64,000 bases of DNA, taken from the NCBI RefSeq assembly GCF_024721175.1, contig NZ_CP099399.1, positions 1,488,001-1,552,000 on the forward strand. Direction: 5' to 3'. The notes beneath the pieces are model-generated. The model saw only the letters and a program-made list of their open reading frames with translations, was not told where the DNA came from and did no database searches. A program made the translations under genes and the position numbers. This DNA comes from Rhizobium sp. Pop5. GTDB lineage: Bacteria; Pseudomonadota; Alphaproteobacteria; Rhizobiales; Rhizobiaceae. Shown piece after piece: positions 26,773 through 36,531 of the stretch; the stretch's first letter is position 1, and the number at the start of each line of letters is the position of its first letter.

Positions 26773-27609
26773 ATGTTCCGATCGAGTCTTGCCGCTCTGC
26801 TTCTCGTCAGCGCTTCCGCCAATGCATGGGCGGCCGCGCCTGCGGTGAGCGCGGCGATCGCGACCGGCCTCGTCGCCCATCGCGCCGTCTACGATCTGGA
26901 ACTGAAGGACGCCTCGGACCGCTCTGGCATCGCCGGCATGTACGGTCGCATGGTCTATGAATTCGACGGCAACTATTGTCAGGGCTTTACCACCAATTTC
27001 CGCTTCGTGACGCAGATCAACACCGGCGACAGCGTGCGCGTCAGCGACCAGCAGACGAAGACCTTCGAAAATCTGAAGGATGGTAAGTTCACCTTCGATA
27101 CCAAATCCTTCACCGACGACCAACTCGACAAGGAGGTCAACGGTGCTGCCCAGGATCAGCCCGATGGCGTGAAGGTCGATCTCACGCAGCCGGCAAGCCG
27201 TGAGCTTCAGCTTGCCGAAAGCCGTTTTCCCACAGAGCACATGCTCGACGTGATCCAGCATGCCAAGGACGGCAAGCGCTTCTTCGAGGCCCGCGTCTTC
27301 GACGGCTCTGATGACGGCGACAAGTCGCTGGTAACGACGACGATCGTCGGCAAACAGGAAATCCCTGTTGCCGAGGAGGCCGATTCCGGCAATGCAGGCG
27401 CCTTCTCCAAGGCCGCCTTCTGGCCGGTGACCATCGCCTATTTCAATGAGAATGCGAAATCGGACGCGCTGCCTGTCTACCGCATGTCCTTCAAGCTCTA
27501 TGAGAACGGCATCACCCGCGATCTCACGATGGATTACGGCGATTTCGTCCTGACCGGAAAGCTCGCCAAGCTGGAGCTGCTCGATCGTAAGGCCGAGGCC
27601 TGCAAGTAA
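26773..27609 (+). CDS. eipB: EipB/DUF1849 cell-envelope integrity protein
   Basis: 278 aa, ATG 26773 after AGGAG. A Sec signal peptide (cleavage near NAWA-APAV) is followed by the DUF1849 domain: HRAVYDLELKDASDRSGIAGM, VYEFDGNYCQGFTTNFRFVT, PVYRMSFKLYENGITRDLTMDYG. Brucella EipB is a periplasmic beta-spiral protein needed for envelope integrity and virulence. Its conserved disulfide is matched here by the Cys in NYCQG and the penultimate Cys (EACK). It is divergent from ridA and followed by about 200 bp before the TelA cluster. Confidence 0.9.
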   Translation: MFRSSLAALLLVSASANAWAAAPAVSAAIATGLVAHRAVYDLELKDASDRSGIAGMYGRMVYEFDGNYCQGFTTNFRFVTQINTGDSVRVSDQQTKTFENLKDGKFTFDTKSFTDDQLDKEVNGAAQDQPDGVKVDLTQPASRELQLAESRFPTEHMLDVIQHAKDGKRFFEARVFDGSDDGDKSLVTTTIVGKQEIPVAEEADSGNAGAFSKAAFWPVTIAYFNENAKSDALPVYRMSFKLYENGITRDLTMDYGDFVLTGKLAKLELLDRKAEACK

Positions 27610-27807
27610 GCGCAGGATTTCTCAGCCGTCATAAAACTGTATCATAAAATTCACTATGGTTCGGCGACCGGCAATGGCTGAGTCGCCGGCGCGTCGTCGT
27701 GCTCTTCGAGCCGCGATCCTTGCTACCAAGCCATTGCGATCAAGCCTGTTTGTTCGAAGATAGGCCTTGAAGACCATCCTGCGCTGCAAGCTTGGAAAGC
27801 CCGACCT

Positions 27808-28884
27808 ATGGCCGACACGGACCTCGCGACTGTTCAGAACGCCGCCCTGCCGGTCGTCGCCGCCGATCCGGCGGAAATTGCCCGCATTTCCGATAACATC
27901 AACATCAGCGACCGCGCCGGTATCTCGGTCTATGGCGACCGTGCCCAGCAGACTGTCAGCGACTATGCCGACAGGATCCTGCGCGAGGTTCGCAACAAGG
28001 ATCTCGGCGACGTGGGCCGCCTGCTGACCGACATCATCCTCAAGTCGAAGAGCCTCGATCCGGCATCGCTGAAGGAGCAGGGTTTCCTCAGCCGCATGTT
28101 CCTCTCCGCCAAAGCGCGGCTCGAACGCTTCAAGGAGGCGTTCGAGGATGTGGCCGGCCAAATCGATCGGATCGGCCTCGAGCTCGACCGTCACAAGGAT
28201 ACGCTGAGACGCGACATCGCGTTGCTCGACGACCTTCACGAGGAAACCAGGCAGTCGATCACACGGCTCGACGCCTATGTGCAGGCCGGTAAGAATTTCG
28301 CCGAGCATTTCCGCAGCGTCGAGCTGCCGAAGCTGAAGGCTGAGGCCGAAGCAGCAGCGACCGGTCCCGGCGGCGGCATACTGGAAGCGCAAACCTATCA
28401 GGACAGCCTGCAGGCGCTCGACCGGCTGGAGAAGCGGGTGTTCTATCTGCAGCAGGCCCGTCAGCTCGGCATCCAGCAATTGCCGCAGATCCGCATCGTC
28501 CAGGCGGGCGACGAGACTCTGATCGAGAACCTGCAGGCGACCTCGGCGCTAACAGTGCCGGCCTGGAAGCAGAAGATGGTCATCCTGCTCGGCCTGACGC
28601 GGCAGAAATCGGCGCTCGATCTTCAGAAGGCGGTGACCGACGCCACCAATGACATGATCCGTCAGGCGTCGGAGATGATGAAGGACCAGGCGATCGCTAT
28701 CGAACAGCAATCGCAGCGCGGAATCGTTGATATCGACACGCTTGCCAAGGCGAACAAGGATCTGATCGACACCATATCGGGCGTGCTTCAGGTTCAGGAA
28801 GAGGGGCGCCGGAAGCGGGCGCTCGCCGAGCAGCAGATGGAGCAGATGACGATCGAGCTCAAGAAGGCGATGACCCAGGCGTGA
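27808..28884 (+). CDS. telA: Toxic anion resistance protein (TelA family)
   Basis: 358 aa. It is a TelA/KlaA-type protein, associated with tellurite and other toxic-anion or envelope-stress tolerance; the mechanism is unknown. Almost entirely alpha-helical with long coiled-coil stretches (RLERFKEAFEDVAGQIDRIGLELD-type). The family blocks VPAWKQKMVILLGLTRQKSA and ALDLQKAVTDATNDMI are clear, as is a C-terminal EGRRKRALAEQQMEQM helix. There is no signal peptide, so it is cytoplasmic or peripheral. Its stop TGA overlaps the GTG start of the next gene, starting a four-gene coupled cluster. Confidence 0.92.
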   Translation: MADTDLATVQNAALPVVAADPAEIARISDNINISDRAGISVYGDRAQQTVSDYADRILREVRNKDLGDVGRLLTDIILKSKSLDPASLKEQGFLSRMFLSAKARLERFKEAFEDVAGQIDRIGLELDRHKDTLRRDIALLDDLHEETRQSITRLDAYVQAGKNFAEHFRSVELPKLKAEAEAAATGPGGGILEAQTYQDSLQALDRLEKRVFYLQQARQLGIQQLPQIRIVQAGDETLIENLQATSALTVPAWKQKMVILLGLTRQKSALDLQKAVTDATNDMIRQASEMMKDQAIAIEQQSQRGIVDIDTLAKANKDLIDTISGVLQVQEEGRRKRALAEQQMEQMTIELKKAMTQA

Positions 28885-30467
28885 TCGGCAACATGACGAT
28901 GCGAGCGCTGTTTTCGAGCCTGGCACTTCTTGCCGCTCTCATTCTTTCGGGCTGCGATCCCTTCGGCAGGGGGCCGGATTTCTCGATCGTATCGGGATCG
29001 GAAAATACCGTCCTGCAGCCGATCGTCGAGGAATTCTGCAAGCAGAAGAACGCCACTTGCACCTTCAAATATGAAGGCACGCTCGATATCGGCCTGGCGC
29101 TGCAAAGCGACCAGGGCGTCGAGCAGGATGCTGTCTGGCCGGCTTCCAGCGTGTGGGTCGAGATGTTTGACACCAGGCGCCGCGTCAAGAGCCTCACTTC
29201 GATCGCGCAGACGCCGGTGGTGTTGGGCGTGCGCAAGTCGAAGGCGCAACAGCTCGGCTGGATCGGCAAGGACGTCTTCATGAAGGACATTCTTGCCGCG
29301 GTCGAAAGTGGATCGCTGAAATTCCTGATGACCTCGGCGACGCAATCCAACTCGGGCGCCAGCGCCTATCTCGCCATGCTGTCGAGCGCGCTCGGCAACA
29401 AGCCGGTGATCGAACCCGGCGATCTCGACGACAAAAACGTCCAGGAAAGCGTCCGGGCGCTGCTTTCAGGGGTAGAGCGTTCGTCAGGCTCTTCCGGCTG
29501 GCTCGCCGACCTCTATGTCGATTCCGCCCGCAAGGGTAAGCTCTACGATGCGATGTGGAACTACGAAGCGGTGCTGAAGGAGACCAACGATAAGCTCGCC
29601 GCCCTCTCGCAGGAGCCGCTTTACGCGATCTATCCGGCCGATGGCGTCGCCATGGCGGATTCGCCGATCGGCTTCGTCGATCACGGCCGCGGTGCGGAAG
29701 TCCAGACCTTCTTCAACGATCTGCTCGCCTACCTCCGTTCGGCTCCCGTACAGCAACGCATTGCTGATACCGGCCGGCGCATCCCGCTGACCGGCGTTGC
29801 GGCAAAACCGGAACCGAACTGGAATTTCGATCCCTCCCGGCTCGTGACCGCCATCCGTATGCCGGAGGCGGGCGTCATCCGCCAGGCGCTCACTCTTTAT
29901 CAGGCGGCGCTACGCAAGCCGTCGCTGACTGCGCTGTGCCTGGATTTTTCAGGCTCCATGCAGGGCAATGGCGAGGACCAGTTGCAGCAGGCGATGCGCT
30001 TCCTGTTGACGCCCGACGAGGCGAGCAAGGTGCTGGTGCAATGGTCGCCTGCCGACCAGATCATCGTCATTCCCTTCGATGGAACGGTGCGCAGCACCTT
30101 CATGGCGAGCGGAAATCCATTGGAGCAGGAAGGCCTGCTGAACGAGATTTCCCGGCAAAGGGCGAATGGCGGCACGAATATGTATGCTTGTGCCGAGCGA
30201 GCTCTGCAGCAGATCGCCAGAACCGACAGGCTCTCGACTTATCTGCCGGCGATCGTCATCATGACCGATGGCAAGTCCGATGATCAAAGCCAGGCTTTCA
30301 TGAGCGAATGGAACGCGACCGAGCCGCATGTACCGATCTTCGGCATCACCTTCGGCGACGCCGACAAGACCCAGCTCGACGCACTTGCAAAGCAGACCTC
30401 GGCGCGCGTATTCGACGGCGGTTCGGATCTCGCTGCCGCCTTCCGCACCGCGCGCGGTTATAATTAG
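28881..30467 (+). CDS. Lipoprotein with substrate-binding and von Willebrand A domains
   Basis: 528 aa with a GTG start (28881) overlapping the telA stop by four bases; ATGs at 28893 and 28899 are alternatives. A lipoprotein signal with L22-S-G-C25 anchors it in the envelope. Residues ~35-330 resemble a type 2 periplasmic binding domain (FSIVSGSENTVLQPIVEEF, FLMTSATQSNSGASAYLAML). From ~345 to the end is a VWA domain with a complete MIDAS DxSxS (D355, S357, S359, in CLDFSGSMQGNG) and the later Thr/Asp sites (GGTNMY, IVIMTDGKSDD). Metal-dependent ligand or protein binding is expected. This SBP-VWA fusion next to TelA and XpaC is unusual. Confidence 0.88.
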   Translation: MIGNMTMRALFSSLALLAALILSGCDPFGRGPDFSIVSGSENTVLQPIVEEFCKQKNATCTFKYEGTLDIGLALQSDQGVEQDAVWPASSVWVEMFDTRRRVKSLTSIAQTPVVLGVRKSKAQQLGWIGKDVFMKDILAAVESGSLKFLMTSATQSNSGASAYLAMLSSALGNKPVIEPGDLDDKNVQESVRALLSGVERSSGSSGWLADLYVDSARKGKLYDAMWNYEAVLKETNDKLAALSQEPLYAIYPADGVAMADSPIGFVDHGRGAEVQTFFNDLLAYLRSAPVQQRIADTGRRIPLTGVAAKPEPNWNFDPSRLVTAIRMPEAGVIRQALTLYQAALRKPSLTALCLDFSGSMQGNGEDQLQQAMRFLLTPDEASKVLVQWSPADQIIVIPFDGTVRSTFMASGNPLEQEGLLNEISRQRANGGTNMYACAERALQQIARTDRLSTYLPAIVIMTDGKSDDQSQAFMSEWNATEPHVPIFGITFGDADKTQLDALAKQTSARVFDGGSDLAAAFRTARGYN

Positions 30468-30474
30468 GACGGGC

Positions 30475-31092
30475 ATGCGTAACTGGCTCGGCAATGACGG
30501 TAACTGGATCGTGGCGGGGCTGGCGGCGGCAATTATCGTGCCCCTTCTGAGCTTTGCTGCCGGCATGCCCTATTGGATCGCTGCCATCATCGCCGCTTTG
30601 GTCTTTGCCGGTCTCGTTATTCTGCTGGCGCCGCGCCGGCTGTTCGAAGGCCTCGATATCAGGAGCATCGGCAGCGGACGCATCGCCTTCGCCCGCGATC
30701 TGCTGGAGGCCGCCGTTCCCTTTGCGCAGCGGCTGGAGACCGCCGCCGACACGATCAGCGATCGTCAGACCGCAATCGCTGTTCGCCATCTTGCCGAAAT
30801 CGCTGCCGATGTCTTTGGCAAGGTTGAGGCCAAACCCGAAAGCGCGAACGCTGTGCGGCGGTTCCTTTCCTATTATCTGCCGCGCGCTGCTGAGGTGGCG
30901 GAAGGTTTTGCCGTCATCGAGGCCAAGCGCGCTCCCGACCCCAAGCAGCTGGAAGACGTCCGCGCCGTGCTGGTAAAGCTCGAAGACGCCTTCGTCCATT
31001 ATGCCGATAGCCTGGTCGATGAGTCGCTCGGCACGCTCGACACTGATCTGCGCCTCATTCAGGCATCGCTCAAAGAGGATATCGGACGCTGA
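30475..31092 (+). CDS. XpaC-like membrane protein (5-bromo-4-chloroindolyl phosphate hydrolysis family)
   Basis: 205 aa from ATG 30475. Two hydrophobic segments (about residues 12-28 and 34-52) are followed by a ~150-residue helical cytoplasmic domain resembling PF10112. Recognisable stretches are AVRHLAEIAADVFGKVE, AVRRFLSYYLPRAAEVAEG and LVKLEDAFVHYADSLVDESL. Bacillus XpaC was named for hydrolysis of a phosphatase dye, but the true role is unknown. xpaC and telA-type genes are neighbours in many bacteria, so a joint function is likely. It starts seven bases after the SBP-VWA gene and shares one base with the next. Confidence 0.8.
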   Translation: MRNWLGNDGNWIVAGLAAAIIVPLLSFAAGMPYWIAAIIAALVFAGLVILLAPRRLFEGLDIRSIGSGRIAFARDLLEAAVPFAQRLETAADTISDRQTAIAVRHLAEIAADVFGKVEAKPESANAVRRFLSYYLPRAAEVAEGFAVIEAKRAPDPKQLEDVRAVLVKLEDAFVHYADSLVDESLGTLDTDLRLIQASLKEDIGR

Positions 31093-32198
31093 TGGCCCTT
31101 TCTCGTCGCGCCTTTGGGGTGGGATTGCTCGGAGCCGGTGTCGTCGGCACGGGCGGTTATTTCGCCGTGCGTGATCGGCCGGAACTAAAGGGCCTGCTCG
31201 GTAGCCGCACGACGCTGTTCGGCTTCGTGGGCGGGGAGAAGGAGGCCTTCTTGGCCGATCCGGATGTCATCAGGGCGCTCGGCGGATATGGCTTGACGGT
31301 TGACAGCCGGGTGGCCGGCTCGGTGGAAATGGTGCGCGAACAGGCGCTGCTGTCGCAGCATCCGCAATTTCTCTGGCCGTCCTCCTCGATCATGGTCGAT
31401 ATCGCCAGGCAGAACGGCCTTGGCATCCGCAACGACCGCGTCGTGCTGAACACGCCTGTTGTCGTCTATTCCTGGCAGCCCGTCGTCGACGGACTGATGA
31501 AAGCAGGATTGGTAACGGTGACGAACGAAGGGCATCACCAGCTCGATCTCAGGGCGCTGCTCGATGCCATCCTTGCCGGTGCCGACTGGTCGAAACTTGG
31601 CGTCAATTCGCTCTACGGCCGTGCTCGCATTGTCTCGACCGATCCGAACCGCTCCAATTCCGGTTTCATGTTCGCAGGCCTCGTGCTCAGCCTTTTCAGC
31701 GGCAATGTCGCGACTTCAACCGATCTTGCCACGTTCAGCAGCAAAGTGCAGGCCATTTTCCGCAACATGGGATTCAAGTCGCCGTCATCAGGCAAGCTTT
31801 TCGATCAGTATCTGGCTGGCGGCCTCGGCGGCGAGCCGATGATCGTCGGCTATGAGAATCAGCTGGTCGAGTGGATCCTCGCCGATCCCGCGCGCTGGGA
31901 GCGCATCAAGGCGAGCGCAGGCGCAAAGCCGGTGGTGCTCTATCCGCGCCCGACCGTCTATTCCGCGCATCCGCTGATCGTCGTCGAAGAGACCGCCAAC
32001 CGACTGATCGAGGCCTTGACCAGCCCAAGGCTGCAGGAGCTTGCCTGGACGAAGCATGGGTTCCGCGGTCCGCTCGGGACAGCTACGGGTAATGCAGACA
32101 GCGCCGTATCGGGCCTGCTGCCGGCCGAGATCGATGCCGTCCTCCCGACGCCCGACGCCGGTGTCATGCTGTCGCTGCTGTCGATGTTGGCAAGCTGA
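31092..32198 (+). CDS. Tat-type exported substrate-binding-like protein
   Basis: 368 aa. The ATG shares its A with the TGA of the XpaC-like gene. The N-terminus MALSRRAFGVGLLGAGVVG has a twin-arginine S-R-R-x-F motif and a hydrophobic core, suggesting Tat export or a membrane anchor. The rest reads like a type 2 periplasmic binding protein: LFGFVGGEKEAFLADPDVIRALGG, VAGSVEMVREQALLSQHPQFLWPSSS, YENQLVEWILADP, and YPRPTVYSAHPLIVVEE. It parallels the binding domain of the SBP-VWA lipoprotein two genes earlier. No ABC permease is nearby, so it may act as a sensor or scaffold rather than in transport. Confidence 0.7.
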   Translation: MALSRRAFGVGLLGAGVVGTGGYFAVRDRPELKGLLGSRTTLFGFVGGEKEAFLADPDVIRALGGYGLTVDSRVAGSVEMVREQALLSQHPQFLWPSSSIMVDIARQNGLGIRNDRVVLNTPVVVYSWQPVVDGLMKAGLVTVTNEGHHQLDLRALLDAILAGADWSKLGVNSLYGRARIVSTDPNRSNSGFMFAGLVLSLFSGNVATSTDLATFSSKVQAIFRNMGFKSPSSGKLFDQYLAGGLGGEPMIVGYENQLVEWILADPARWERIKASAGAKPVVLYPRPTVYSAHPLIVVEETANRLIEALTSPRLQELAWTKHGFRGPLGTATGNADSAVSGLLPAEIDAVLPTPDAGVMLSLLSMLAS

Positions 32199-32384
32199 GG
32201 CGAATGAGGTCGGATTTTTTGGCATAAGCCTTGCTTTTGCGCCAAATCGAATGTATGGGCACCACCATTCCACACGTAAGGCATGGGATCGTCCGGGAGA
32301 AATCCGGGCTGTTCCGCCCGGTGGCATCCTCGAAGAGGGTGCTGTTCGCCTTGCGGAGGTTCAACCGGAAAAGGATAAAAAGGC
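32199..32384 (+). promoter_or_regulatory. rpsB leader region with stem-loop
   Basis: 186 bp upstream of rpsB. It contains a hairpin CCGGGC/GCCCGG (32304-32321) within a GC-rich segment. A ribosomal-protein autoregulatory leader is plausible, since S2 controls its own operon in other bacteria, but I cannot match a known RNA motif. Confidence 0.3.
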
Positions 32385-33152
32385 ATGGCATTGCCCGATT
32401 TCTCTATGCGCCAGCTTCTCGAAGCAGGCGTCCACTTCGGCCACCAGACGCACCGCTGGAACCCGAAGATGAAGCCGTATATCTTCGGCGACCGTAACAA
32501 CATCCACATCATCGACCTGGCCCAGACCGTTCCGATGCTGTCGCGCGCCCTTCAGGTCGTCAGCGACACCGTTGCTCGCGGCGGCCGCGTTCTCTTCGTC
32601 GGCACCAAGCGCCAGGCGTCCGAGATCATCGCCGATAGCGCCAAGCGCTCGGCCCAGTATTACGTCAACTCGCGCTGGCTCGGCGGCATGATGACGAACT
32701 GGAAGACGATCTCCAACTCGATCCAGCGCCTGCGTAAGCTCGACGAAATCCTCGGCGGCGAAGCCCAGGGCTTCACCAAGAAGGAACGTCTGAACCTCGA
32801 GCGCGAGCGTGAAAAGCTCGACAAGGCTCTCGGCGGTATCCGCGATATGGGCGGCACTCCCGACCTGATGTTCATCATCGACACCAACAAGGAAAAGATC
32901 GCGATCGACGAAGCCAAGCGCCTCGGCATCCCGGTCGTCGCCATCATCGATTCGAACTGCGACCCTGACCTGATCGACTATCCGATCCCGGGCAACGACG
33001 ACGCATCGCGTGCGATCGCTCTTTACTGCGAGCTGATCTCCCGCGCCGCCATCGATGGCATCGCGCGTCAGCAGAGCTCTTCCGGCCGCGATCTCGGCGC
33101 ATCCTCCGAAGTTCCGGTCGAGCCGGCTCTCGAGGAAGCAGCCGAAGGCTGA
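32385..33152 (+). CDS. rpsB: 30S ribosomal protein S2
   Basis: 255 aa, ATG 32385 after an AAAAGG-type site. It binds the 30S head-body junction near S1. Family blocks: [76 protein letters not shown]. It is the first gene of the conserved rpsB-tsf-pyrH-frr order. Confidence 0.99.
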   Translation: MALPDFSMRQLLEAGVHFGHQTHRWNPKMKPYIFGDRNNIHIIDLAQTVPMLSRALQVVSDTVARGGRVLFVGTKRQASEIIADSAKRSAQYYVNSRWLGGMMTNWKTISNSIQRLRKLDEILGGEAQGFTKKERLNLEREREKLDKALGGIRDMGGTPDLMFIIDTNKEKIAIDEAKRLGIPVVAIIDSNCDPDLIDYPIPGNDDASRAIALYCELISRAAIDGIARQQSSSGRDLGASSEVPVEPALEEAAEG

Positions 33153-33160
33153 TGAAAGCG

Positions 33161-33180
33161 GGCGGACCGAAAAATCCGCC
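33161..33180 (+). terminator. Hairpin after rpsB
   Basis: 6-bp GGCGGA/TCCGCC stem eight bases after the stop. There is no U-run, so it is probably an attenuator or processing site between rpsB and tsf. Confidence 0.35.
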
Positions 33181-33392
33181 AAAGCTTGCAGAGACTGGGA
33201 AAGGCCGCTCGCGACTCATCGAAGTTCGGCGGCCTTGCCTGTTTCAGGGCGAAGGCATCAGGCGCTTCGCCAGATAAGTTTCGATATGACGCGTCTTCAT
33301 CACGCTGTCATACATACAGGTACATTTCGTGCGTCAATCCGGTGCCGCGCCGCGCTTTGCGGCCCACCGTATGAACCGACAAGAGGAAGCTA

Positions 33393-34319
33393 ATGAGCGA
33401 GATTACGGCTGCAATGGTGAAGGAACTGCGCGAGAAGACCGGCGCAGGCATGATGGACTGCAAGAAGGCTCTTGCTGAAACCAGCGGCGACATGGAAGCG
33501 GCGATCGACTGGCTGCGCGCCAAGGGCATCGCCAAGGCCGACAAGAAGTCTGGCCGTACCGCTGCCGAAGGCCTCATCGGCGTGGCGAGCGCCGGCACCA
33601 AGGCCGTCGTCGTCGAAGTCAACTCGGAAACCGACTTCGTCGCTCGTAACGACGCCTTCCAGGATCTCGTCCGCGGCATCGCCAAGGTCGCCGTATCCAC
33701 CGACGGCACCGTCGATGCCATTGCCGCTGCGACCTACCCGGCATCCGGCAAGTCCGTCTCCGACACGATCAAGGACGCGGTCGCAACGATCGGCGAGAAC
33801 ATGAACCTGCGCCGTTCGGCTGCGCTTTCCGTCGAAGACGGTGTCGTCGCAACCTATATCCACAATGCCGTTTCCGACGGCCTCGGCAAGCTCGGCGTTC
33901 TCGTTGCGCTGAAGTCGACCGGCGACAAGGAAGCCCTGAACGCGATCGGCCGCCAGGTGGCCATGCATATCGCTGCGACCGCGCCGCTGGCGATCCGCCC
34001 TGAGGAAGTCGATGCCGCCGTCGCCGAGCGCGAGCGCAACGTCTTCATCGAGCAGTCGCGCGCTTCCGGCAAGCCCGACAACATCATCGAGAAGATGGTC
34101 GAAGGCCGCATGCGCAAGTTCTTCGAAGAAGTCGCACTTCTCTCGCAGGCTTTCGTCATCAATCCTGACCTGACGGTTGCTGCTGCTATCAAGGAAGCTG
34201 AAAAGGCCGTTGGCGCGCCGATCGAAGTCGCCGGCATGGCCCGCCTTCTGCTCGGCGAAGGCGTCGAGAAGGAAGAGACCGATTTCGCAGCCGAAGTTGC
34301 GGCTGCCGTCAAGGGCTGA
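33393..34319 (+). CDS. tsf: Translation elongation factor Ts
   Basis: 308 aa. It is the nucleotide exchange factor that regenerates EF-Tu-GTP. The N-terminal UBA-like domain contains [20 protein letters not shown]. The TDFVARND core motif ([14 protein letters not shown]) that contacts EF-Tu follows. The C-terminal half has the repeated core subdomain ([31 protein letters not shown]). It lies 240 bp after rpsB, with the next terminator after its stop. Confidence 0.99.
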   Translation: MSEITAAMVKELREKTGAGMMDCKKALAETSGDMEAAIDWLRAKGIAKADKKSGRTAAEGLIGVASAGTKAVVVEVNSETDFVARNDAFQDLVRGIAKVAVSTDGTVDAIAAATYPASGKSVSDTIKDAVATIGENMNLRRSAALSVEDGVVATYIHNAVSDGLGKLGVLVALKSTGDKEALNAIGRQVAMHIAATAPLAIRPEEVDAAVAERERNVFIEQSRASGKPDNIIEKMVEGRMRKFFEEVALLSQAFVINPDLTVAAAIKEAEKAVGAPIEVAGMARLLLGEGVEKEETDFAAEVAAAVKG

Positions 34320-34346
34320 TCTTCCAGCCATAATTTGGAAAACGCC

Positions 34347-34374
34347 AGGGCATCGCGTGACAACGCGATGCCCT
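34347..34374 (+). terminator. Stem-loop between tsf and pyrH
   Basis: Perfect 12-bp stem (AGGGCATCGCGT/ACGCGATGCCCT) with a 4-nt loop, followed by only a short T tract (TCGTGT). It probably reduces read-through from the highly expressed rpsB-tsf pair. Confidence 0.65.
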
Positions 34375-34414
34375 TCGTGTATCGGGCATTCACGGCAATT
34401 TACGAGGAGCCAAG

Positions 34415-35137
34415 ATGTCTTTAGAGCCTGTCTATAAACGCGTTCTACTCAAGGCTTCCGGCGAAGCGCTCATGGGTGGCCAGGGTTTCGGGATTGATGT
34501 CACGGTGGCGGACCGCATAGCATCTGATATCGCCGAAGCGAGGCATATGGGCGTGGAAGTCGGCGTCGTCGTCGGTGGCGGCAACATTTTCCGCGGCGTC
34601 GCGGTAGCGTCCAAGGGCGGCGATCGGGTGACCGGCGACCATATGGGCATGCTCGGCACCATCATCAACGCGCTCGCGCTGGCGACCTCGCTGCGCAAGC
34701 TGAACATCGATACGGTGGTGCTTTCAGCCATCTCCATGCCTGAGATCTGCGAGAGCTTCTCGCAGCGCGCAACTCTCTATCATCTGTCGATGGGTCGCGT
34801 GGTGATCTTTGCTGGCGGCACCGGAAATCCCTTCTTCACCACCGATTCTGCCGCAGCACTGCGCGCCGCCGAAATGGGCGCGGAAGCAATCTTCAAGGGC
34901 ACCCAGGTGGACGGCATCTATACTGCCGATCCCAAGAAATATCCCGATGCGACCCGCTTCGATCGCCTGACCCACCAGGAAGTTCTGGACAGGGGACTTG
35001 CGGTCATGGATGTTGCCGCCGTGGCGCTTGCCAGGGAAAATTCCATTCCGATCATCGTCTTCTCGATCCACGAGAAAGGCGGTTTTGCTGAAATCTTGAC
35101 GGGCGGTGGCCTCAAGACCATCGTCTCCGACAATTGA
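34415..35137 (+). CDS. pyrH: UMP kinase
   Basis: 240 aa, ATG 34415 with GAGGAG upstream. It phosphorylates UMP to UDP, and bacterial forms are hexameric amino-acid-kinase-fold enzymes regulated by GTP and UTP. Motifs: [13 protein letters not shown] (phosphate loop), [26 protein letters not shown], and [15 protein letters not shown]. The length matches the family. Confidence 0.98.
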   Translation: MSLEPVYKRVLLKASGEALMGGQGFGIDVTVADRIASDIAEARHMGVEVGVVVGGGNIFRGVAVASKGGDRVTGDHMGMLGTIINALALATSLRKLNIDTVVLSAISMPEICESFSQRATLYHLSMGRVVIFAGGTGNPFFTTDSAAALRAAEMGAEAIFKGTQVDGIYTADPKKYPDATRFDRLTHQEVLDRGLAVMDVAAVALARENSIPIIVFSIHEKGGFAEILTGGGLKTIVSDN

Positions 35138-35189
35138 TAAGAGCTGCGCCGCGTATTCGGCGCAGTCCTCTCCAGACGGGAGTATCGAC

Positions 35190-35750
35190 ATGAGTGAAGG
35201 TATCGACATCAAGGAACTGAAGCGCCGCATGGACGGCGCGGTTTCCGCGTTCAAGAGCGACATTGCATCGCTGCGCACCGGCCGCGCCTCGGCCAATATT
35301 CTCGACCCGGTGACGATCGAGGCCTATGGTTCGCGCATGCCGCTGAACCAGGTTGCCAACATCACCGTACCCGAGCCCCGCATGCTGACTGTTTCCGTCT
35401 GGGACAAGTCGATGGTCGGCGCAGTCGATCGTGGCATCCGCGAATCCAATCTCGGCCTCAACCCGATCGTTGATGGCCAGAACCTGCGTATCCCGCTGCC
35501 GGAACTGAACGAGGAGCGCCGCAAGTCGCTCGTCAAGGTGGCCCATGATTACGCCGAAAAGAGCAAGGTTGCGATTCGTCACGTCCGCCGCGACGGCATG
35601 GACGGCCTCAAGAAGGCCGAAAAGGATGGCGTGATCGGCCAGGACGAGGGCAGGGCGCAGTCGGAGCGCGTACAGAAGATGACGGACGAGACGATTTCCG
35701 ACATCGACCGCTTGCTTGCTGAGAAGGAAAAGGAAATCATGCAGGTCTAA
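35190..35750 (+). CDS. frr: Ribosome recycling factor
   Basis: 186 aa from ATG 35190; the frame is open further upstream but similarity begins here. Together with EF-G it splits post-termination ribosomes. It has the whole RRF pattern: the N-terminal helix [28 protein letters not shown], the domain II region with [20 protein letters not shown], and the C-terminal [18 protein letters not shown]. Confidence 0.98.
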   Translation: MSEGIDIKELKRRMDGAVSAFKSDIASLRTGRASANILDPVTIEAYGSRMPLNQVANITVPEPRMLTVSVWDKSMVGAVDRGIRESNLGLNPIVDGQNLRIPLPELNEERRKSLVKVAHDYAEKSKVAIRHVRRDGMDGLKKAEKDGVIGQDEGRAQSERVQKMTDETISDIDRLLAEKEKEIMQV

Positions 35751-35787
35751 GGGATCTGTGCCTTTGCCTGGAAAGACCGGACGGGAA

Positions 35788-36531
35788 ATGTCGGAAGCTG
35801 CATTTGTAACTGTGCCAGAGCATGTTGCCATTATCATGGACGGCAACGGCCGTTGGGCCAAGCAGCGCGGTCTGCCGCGCACGATGGGTCATCGCAAGGG
35901 TGTCGAGACGGTGCGCGAGACGGTGCGCGCCGCCGCCGCCGCGGGCATCAAATATCTGACCCTCTTTGCCTTCTCCTCGGAGAACTGGCGACGGCCCGAG
36001 GCCGAGGTCTCCGATCTGCTCGGCCTGCTCAAGGCCTTCATTCGGCGCGACCTTGCCGAACTTCATCGCCAGAACGTGCGTATCAAGGTCATCGGCGACC
36101 GCCACACCCTGCGAAGCGACATTCTCGGCCTGCTGCTGGAGGCGGAGGAAACGACCAAAGAGAATAGCGCGCTGACGCTCGTCATCGCCTTCAACTACGG
36201 CTCGCGTGACGAGATTTCACGCGCCGTGGTGAGCTTGGCTAGAGATGTCGAAGAGGGCCGGCTGAGGGCGCAGGACATTACGCCCGCGCTGATCAACGCC
36301 CGGCTCGACACGGCCGGTATCCCCGATCCCGATCTTATCATCCGCACCAGCGGCGAGGAGCGGCTTTCCAATTTCCTTCTTTGGCAGGCCGCCTATTCGG
36401 AATTCGTCTTTCTTCCGGAATATTGGCCGGATTTCAGCCCCGATGTCTTTCGCTCTGCGCTCGAAAAATTCGCCTCTCGCGACCGGCGCTTCGGTGGCCT
36501 GTCGTCGCAAGCAGCTGCGGTCGGCACCTGA
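35788..36531 (+). CDS. uppS: Undecaprenyl diphosphate synthase
   Basis: 247 aa from ATG 35788. It condenses isopentenyl units onto farnesyl diphosphate to make the C55 lipid carrier for peptidoglycan and O-antigen. The cis-prenyltransferase signature [17 protein letters not shown] carries the catalytic Asp. [25 protein letters not shown] and the C-terminal [19 protein letters not shown] motifs are complete. Its TGA overlaps the cdsA ATG by one base. Confidence 0.97.
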   Translation: MSEAAFVTVPEHVAIIMDGNGRWAKQRGLPRTMGHRKGVETVRETVRAAAAAGIKYLTLFAFSSENWRRPEAEVSDLLGLLKAFIRRDLAELHRQNVRIKVIGDRHTLRSDILGLLLEAEETTKENSALTLVIAFNYGSRDEISRAVVSLARDVEEGRLRAQDITPALINARLDTAGIPDPDLIIRTSGEERLSNFLLWQAAYSEFVFLPEYWPDFSPDVFRSALEKFASRDRRFGGLSSQAAAVGT

